Positions 59,309-64,000 of a stretch of DNA of 64,000 nt are shown in pieces. Made by a program: the position numbers and the translations under genes. The stretch spans positions 26,932,093 to 26,996,092 of the forward strand of contig NC_066319.1 in the NCBI RefSeq assembly GCF_022539315.1, written 5' to 3'. Source of the DNA: Serinus canaria (lineage: Eukaryota > Chordata > Aves > Passeriformes > Fringillidae). Below the pieces are notes generated by a model. It was not told the DNA's origin. It made no database searches and saw only the letters and a program-made list of their open reading frames with translations. Positions within the stretch are counted from its first letter, which is position 1; every line of letters begins with the position of its first letter.

Positions 59309-60836
59309 AAGGAAAGGGGATTAAAGTTTGAGGTAAGAATTTGTCTCTCATTCTCTTCTGAATCCTCTCTCAGGGAGAACATGGCGGGAAGAGGAAGAAG
59401 CTCAGCTCCGTGGATACAGACTGATGTGGGAGGCTTCCTGCTACTGATGTGTAAAGTGGGATGAGCAAGTTTCTTTTGAGGACTTTCAGGAGCATATCCT
59501 GAAGGAATAAGGGTGGGAGGAGGGAAGGTTACCATGGGAAAGCAGTCTCAATGTATCTGTCTTCTGTAGAGGGTATGTGTGGGTTCTTTGGTTTCTTTGG
59601 TGACTGGGGAATGGCTTGAAGGAAAGTTGAAGATAATCTGCAGATACCTGGTCTCATAATGATAATGTATATTTTCTACTCATATCTTGGTTACTATTTA
59701 TATGCCTATATCACTATAATAGCATGTAGTAATATACATTATATGGTAATATATAATGTAATACAATACAGTAATTTATATTACTATTTATATTTTCTCG
59801 ATGCTTCCAGATGTATCATTGTGGCTCAGTCTTAAATTTTATTCTTAGACTGCTGTGCCTTTGGTCATTCTAATTGCATGTGTACCCTGATATTTATGAT
59901 GGATGGTGACATTGCCTTCCACTCTGGAATGCCTCTTTCATTGTTGGCTCCATAGATGCTCTGCTTTGTGGAGCCCTTCTAGGACCTGGTTTTCAAACTG
60001 CTGCTCTTCTGGGCACTGAATAGAAGCCAGGAATAGAGAGCTATGGTTGCATGTGACTACCAGTATGGATACCAGCCTGAAGATTTCAAAGCATGTGCCT
60101 AGTGCAGAAGTCTGCCCATGGGAGTAGCACTGCAGGAACTCCCATTTGTACAAACAAATACAATTACCTTTCTGCACAGTTTATGCTCTCTCATTTTGGT
60201 GTACCTATGGAAAATAGTGAAATGAAAACATTTTAGACAAGACACACAACACTAAGTGAAAACAATAGGCTATTTCTGAGAAGAAATATTAGATAAATGA
60301 CTAAATTAAAACAACACTGCAGATAGGGTAGTCATAGCACTGTTTTTTAAGATGATCTCTGAAAGTCTGAAGACAACTGAAACTGCTTATGTGCTTCGTA
60401 GAACTGAAGCAATAATTATTTCACATACAAGATGTATTATATCTGTTTGTAGTTCCAAAACAAAACCAAGATGAACTAAAAAAACTTTAGCTCTCAGCTT
60501 GATTGGATGGAAGTTGAAAGAGGAGGTAGGGTGTAGAAGATGGTTTATGGACTTGGTTGAGCTATTATTTCCCTGAGCAAAGCACTTTCTAACTGGGAGC
60601 AGGAAAGCTCTGAAGGCCCCAAGAAAAAAGAATAGGTAAATAACTGGCTGTAGGATCATATAAATTCTGTGCTATAACCTTGTGGGAAATCAGGAAGGAT
60701 GACAGAACTCTGTACAAAATGGTTAAGAGCTTCCAGGGCCTTTAAGAGACTACCAGGCCACAGGGTTTAATCTGTGTTAATAAACCCAGCAAGATGTAAT
60801 TGTGTGTGGCATGTTGTTTTTGGTTTGTTGTGGTTG

Positions 60837-60854
60837 TTTTTTTTTTTTTTTTTC
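60837..60854. repeat. Poly(T) tract
   Basis: About 17 consecutive T following GGTTGTGGTTG. Confidence 0.85.
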
Positions 60855-61439
60855 TTTTTCTCTACCTGGGTAAAAACTCAGTGTAAGTTGACTAATAGTG
60901 TTTCCTTTATAGAAAATGGCTGCTTTCCCAAGGCCAAGAGTGATTATATCAGCTGGTAGAGCATCCTCACTTTGAGTACTCAAACATATTTTATCTTTGT
61001 TCAGAATGATGTTTCAGAACAGCTGAAAACAGCACTTCTGAAACAAATTGTTTTAGACGTGTTGAAGAAAAGGAAAATACAGACTATCACTGAGTTGTGT
61101 GTAAGTTCAAAGTCTAGGGGAACTTCTAAGAAGTAACATAAAGGGTGAACCTTGTACATTGATAAATCAGTGAAATAAAATTGCTCCCATGTGTTGTGGA
61201 TAAAATTAGAAGAGCAGATTAATGCCTTTGTACAGTGTTGCTAGTTCTGCATACTGTGTCCAGTAGAGCAGTACTTCTAACTTGAGGAGAGTATCCACTA
61301 AAAATTTCTTTTGGAGGAATGCAGGTATTTAGTAACTTTTTTTACAGACAGTTGCATACGGTCACCAGCCCTGTGAAATGAGGGGGGATCATTTCAGAAG
61401 AAATTTTAAAGACTATTTTGACATGTTTGTCTCTCTCTC

Positions 61440-61493
61440 AAAAAAAAAAAGAAAAAAAAAAAGAAAAAAAAAGAAAAAATAAAAAAAAAAAGA
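61440..61493. repeat. A-rich (A10-11 G)n tract
   Basis: Runs of 8-11 A separated by single G or T, about 54 bp. Confidence 0.9.
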
Positions 61494-64000
61494 ATGAGAT
61501 TAAAGAAATAACCTGCATATCATAATTTTGTTGGATTGAATTCAATTCAATCAATAAAGCAACGATTCTTGTTGTAATGGTTGGATATACTTGAAATGGG
61601 AATAGAGAATAGACCATAACAGGTGGATAAAAAAGCTTATATTGGGAAATAGCTGGACAGTTGTTCTTACTTTTGGTTTTACAAACTGATGGTACAGAAA
61701 TTATTCTATGTCTTTTGAGCATTCTGGTTATCCTTCTTTGTGCCTTTTCTATCTCTAACAAACTGTACAAAGTATTGAGAAATTAAGCACATTATAGATT
61801 CCTGTGTTGTGGCACAATGCCCAGAGTGTGTCGTCTTTGACTTGTGGTTCAGTAGTGAGCTGCTCTCAAATAATTCCTGGTTCTATCCCAAGATCTTGTT
61901 CTTGACTGGCAATAAGTAATTCAGAGGCTGAAGGTGTACATGCAGTGTTAGGACTTTTTAAAGTATGTCAATTTGTCACCATTTTATCTGCCATTTAATG
62001 TCTTATGAGTCAGTTTTTCATTTCCCTCTGCCTCTTCCCCTCATCTTCTGAAAATCTCCAAAACAAAAAAAAAAAAAACGGGGAAAGAAGACTACTTCTG
62101 AGTTCAGTTATGTGGGAAGAATAAAGTTCAGTTCCAAAGCTTCTCTACAGGTTAATTGAAAATAGTCAGTGAAACCCTCTGCCACCTTACAATTCCCTTT
62201 CAGTAGGTGCACTGAGGGGAGCTTGCTTTATGGGGGAGCTTAGAGAAAAATCCATTACTCCTAGGTTCCCAATTCTAGTGTGGATGAAATAACTTGGAAT
62301 ACACTAGAAATGTAATGTGACTGAAAGGAAATGATCACAGGCTTTCTGAATTATTGTAAAAGAGTTTGATGAAAAGAAAAATCTCACTGGAAAGGGGTTA
62401 CTAAGTGGCCCTGATTTCTTTCTGCCTGTTGATCGTAGTGGCAAGCAGTGCTGCAGGGACTGGAAAAGATGTTATTAAAATTTTTGTAGGCAGCACATAC
62501 ACAAAGAATGTGGTTGTCCCTAAAGAGGATAAGAGCTTTGTAGTTGCAGTTAAAAATAATTTATTCAGGCTTAGCTAATGCTGCAGAATCTGGTGGTCTC
62601 TTGTGCTGCTGGCCTGTAGTAAGCTGCAGTATGCAAGGTGTGGCATAGAAGAAATGCACAGCTTTCTGATTGCTCCCTGAATGTGTGCCATGAATACATT
62701 CTATTAGTGGTGCTACAGTAGATACAATCTAAGGATATAAGCAATTGGAATACAGACACTCTTTTATCTAACCTGTGCTAGTCTTAATGTCTTAAATTCA
62801 TCCTACCCATTAGGGAGAATGAACTCATAAAAGTTCCAGTTTAAAGTCACTCTGTAGTATTTCTTGAGATATTATTAAGAAGCTTTGCTTGCTTTCTGAA
62901 ACCAGCTGGTTTTGTTTCTGTTTTCCAAGTTCAGAGATATGCCTGGTATTTATGTTGTGTTTGTGTGACAAATTCAGGATGACAGCACCAGTAGAAGGGT
63001 AGGTCAGAGTAAACCTCTGGCTGCATAGGTGGCACTTCTACACCTGCACAGAACAGTGGCTGAGACAGTGAATCCTGTTGGACGGCCCAGCCGTGCTTCT
63101 CTTGTGCCCAGTTTTGTGCAGCTTTGCATCTCTGAAGGTTACAGGAAATGGGACACTTGGCTTGTGGAGTTTGTTGGGGTAACTTGGCCCAGCTCACTCT
63201 TCTGGCTAGCCAAACAAGCTGCAGACAGCCCCAGTTTTGCTGTGTGTCATGGTGTAGGTAGCAAGTAGGCAAAACTGGCCATGGAGGAGGAAGACACACC
63301 CTGACAGATCTGATGCAAAGCCTATTACATTCTCTAGAATTATTTTTATGAAATGTGGATTAGGTACTAAATCCTAGAGTAGCATTTAGAGGTTTCTTAT
63401 CTAAGAACACCAAATCTCCTGAGAGGCACAAAACACACCACTGCAGTTCATTTTGCTGAGCCAAAGCGAACCTACTGGCTTAAAGTATCAAAATAATATG
63501 CACGTTACAATTTTTGGTAATTTATAAGTGTTCTGGGTCATACTTGTGATGTGACTACCTAAACTAATCTGAGGGGTGAATCAGGCACTGTCTTATTTTG
63601 GGGTGTAGTAACTTGACAACATCCTTTAATACTCCTGATGTTAATGGACAAATTACAAGTCTTCGTTTGTTTGACTTTATCCTTGCACTTTGTTTCAACC
63701 TGTTATACCACCTGCTTTCCTGTAGGAGACTTTTTGCGTGCACATCTCTTTTCCTAGACTCAGGGATAGTGGCCTGGGTTGGTTACTGTCAGTGGGTTCT
63801 TGTCAGCCTGGATGGCAGGTAGATGTCATCCTACCCTGTCACCAGCCACTGGCTGGCTGAGGTGGGAAGGGTTGGGAGGGTTGAGTGGAAAAAAAGGATT
63901 TGTTCTATGTTAGTGTGACAGCAGAAGTATCCTGAGCAGCTTCCAAAATGCTAGAGAGTAGTACCAGGTGACTTAATGCCAAGGCCAGTGACAAATTGTT

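Larger units (their letters stand above)
53600..64000. other. Region upstream of DCAF4: no gene recognised
   Basis: AT-rich sequence with homopolymer and simple repeats and one CR1 fragment. By human gene order DPF3 should lie beyond, transcribed on the + strand away from DCAF4. No DPF3 first exon (MATVIHNPLK start) was found here, so it is probably outside the window. A small GC-rich patch at about 53810-53900 is the edge of the DCAF4 island. Confidence 0.55.

Noticed and set aside
59382..59463. MAGRGRSS frame downstream of DCAF4
   Set aside because: Short, lies beside a TTTTG repeat, and has no recognisable similarity.
1..64000. CRISPR arrays, tRNA genes, rRNA genes, bacterial operon signals
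   Set aside because: None seen; the window is vertebrate nuclear DNA with spliced genes.

Overview
This 64 kb window is vertebrate nuclear DNA, most likely from a bird. It holds intron-containing genes of conserved vertebrate type, CpG-island promoters, CR1 LINE fragments and an avian-type endogenous retrovirus LTR fragment. Two complete protein-coding genes can be reconstructed exon by exon. ZFYVE1 (DFCP1) lies on the + strand, coding 8489-30148, 11 coding exons, 782 aa. DCAF4 (WDR21A) lies on the - strand, coding 53005-39510, 13 coding exons, 502 aa. For both genes every exon junction is in phase and the products align end to end with the mammalian proteins as I remember them. The two genes converge: their 3' ends face each other across about 9 kb.

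Layout. 1-3.4 kb: no coding sequence; probably the first intron of a - strand gene that starts in the CpG island at about 3.0-3.95 kb. Human gene order (RBM25 - ZFYVE1 - DCAF4 - DPF3) makes RBM25 the likely identity, but only its promoter and non-coding first exon would be inside the window. 4-6.9 kb: intergenic. 6.9-7.85 kb: ZFYVE1 CpG-island promoter with a ZNF143-type site and a probable 5' UTR exon ending at 7483. 8.4-30.1 kb: ZFYVE1 coding region, including an 11.7 kb second intron. 30.1 to about 33.9 kb: ZFYVE1 3' UTR and flank. About 34-39.3 kb: intergenic. 39.3-53.3 kb: DCAF4. 52.9-53.55 kb: DCAF4 CpG island. 53.6-64 kb: AT-rich, no recognisable exon; presumably the spacer toward DPF3.

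The two proteins have separate jobs. ZFYVE1 is a PI3P-binding, P-loop ATPase protein of ER omegasomes and lipid droplets in autophagy. DCAF4 is a WD40 substrate receptor of CUL4-DDB1 ubiquitin ligases. Their adjacency is conserved synteny, not an operon.

The most notable finds are in DCAF4. One intron carries a perfect U12-type donor (ATATCCTTT) and a perfect U12 branch site (TTCCTTAAC) and ends in AG, so it is an AT-AG minor-spliceosome intron. The first coding intron only works in frame if a GC-AG donor (AAAG|GCAAGT) is used. There is also a 46-nt near-perfect palindrome and an exact 92-bp tandem duplication in DCAF4 introns. I did not find a wholly new biological system in this window.
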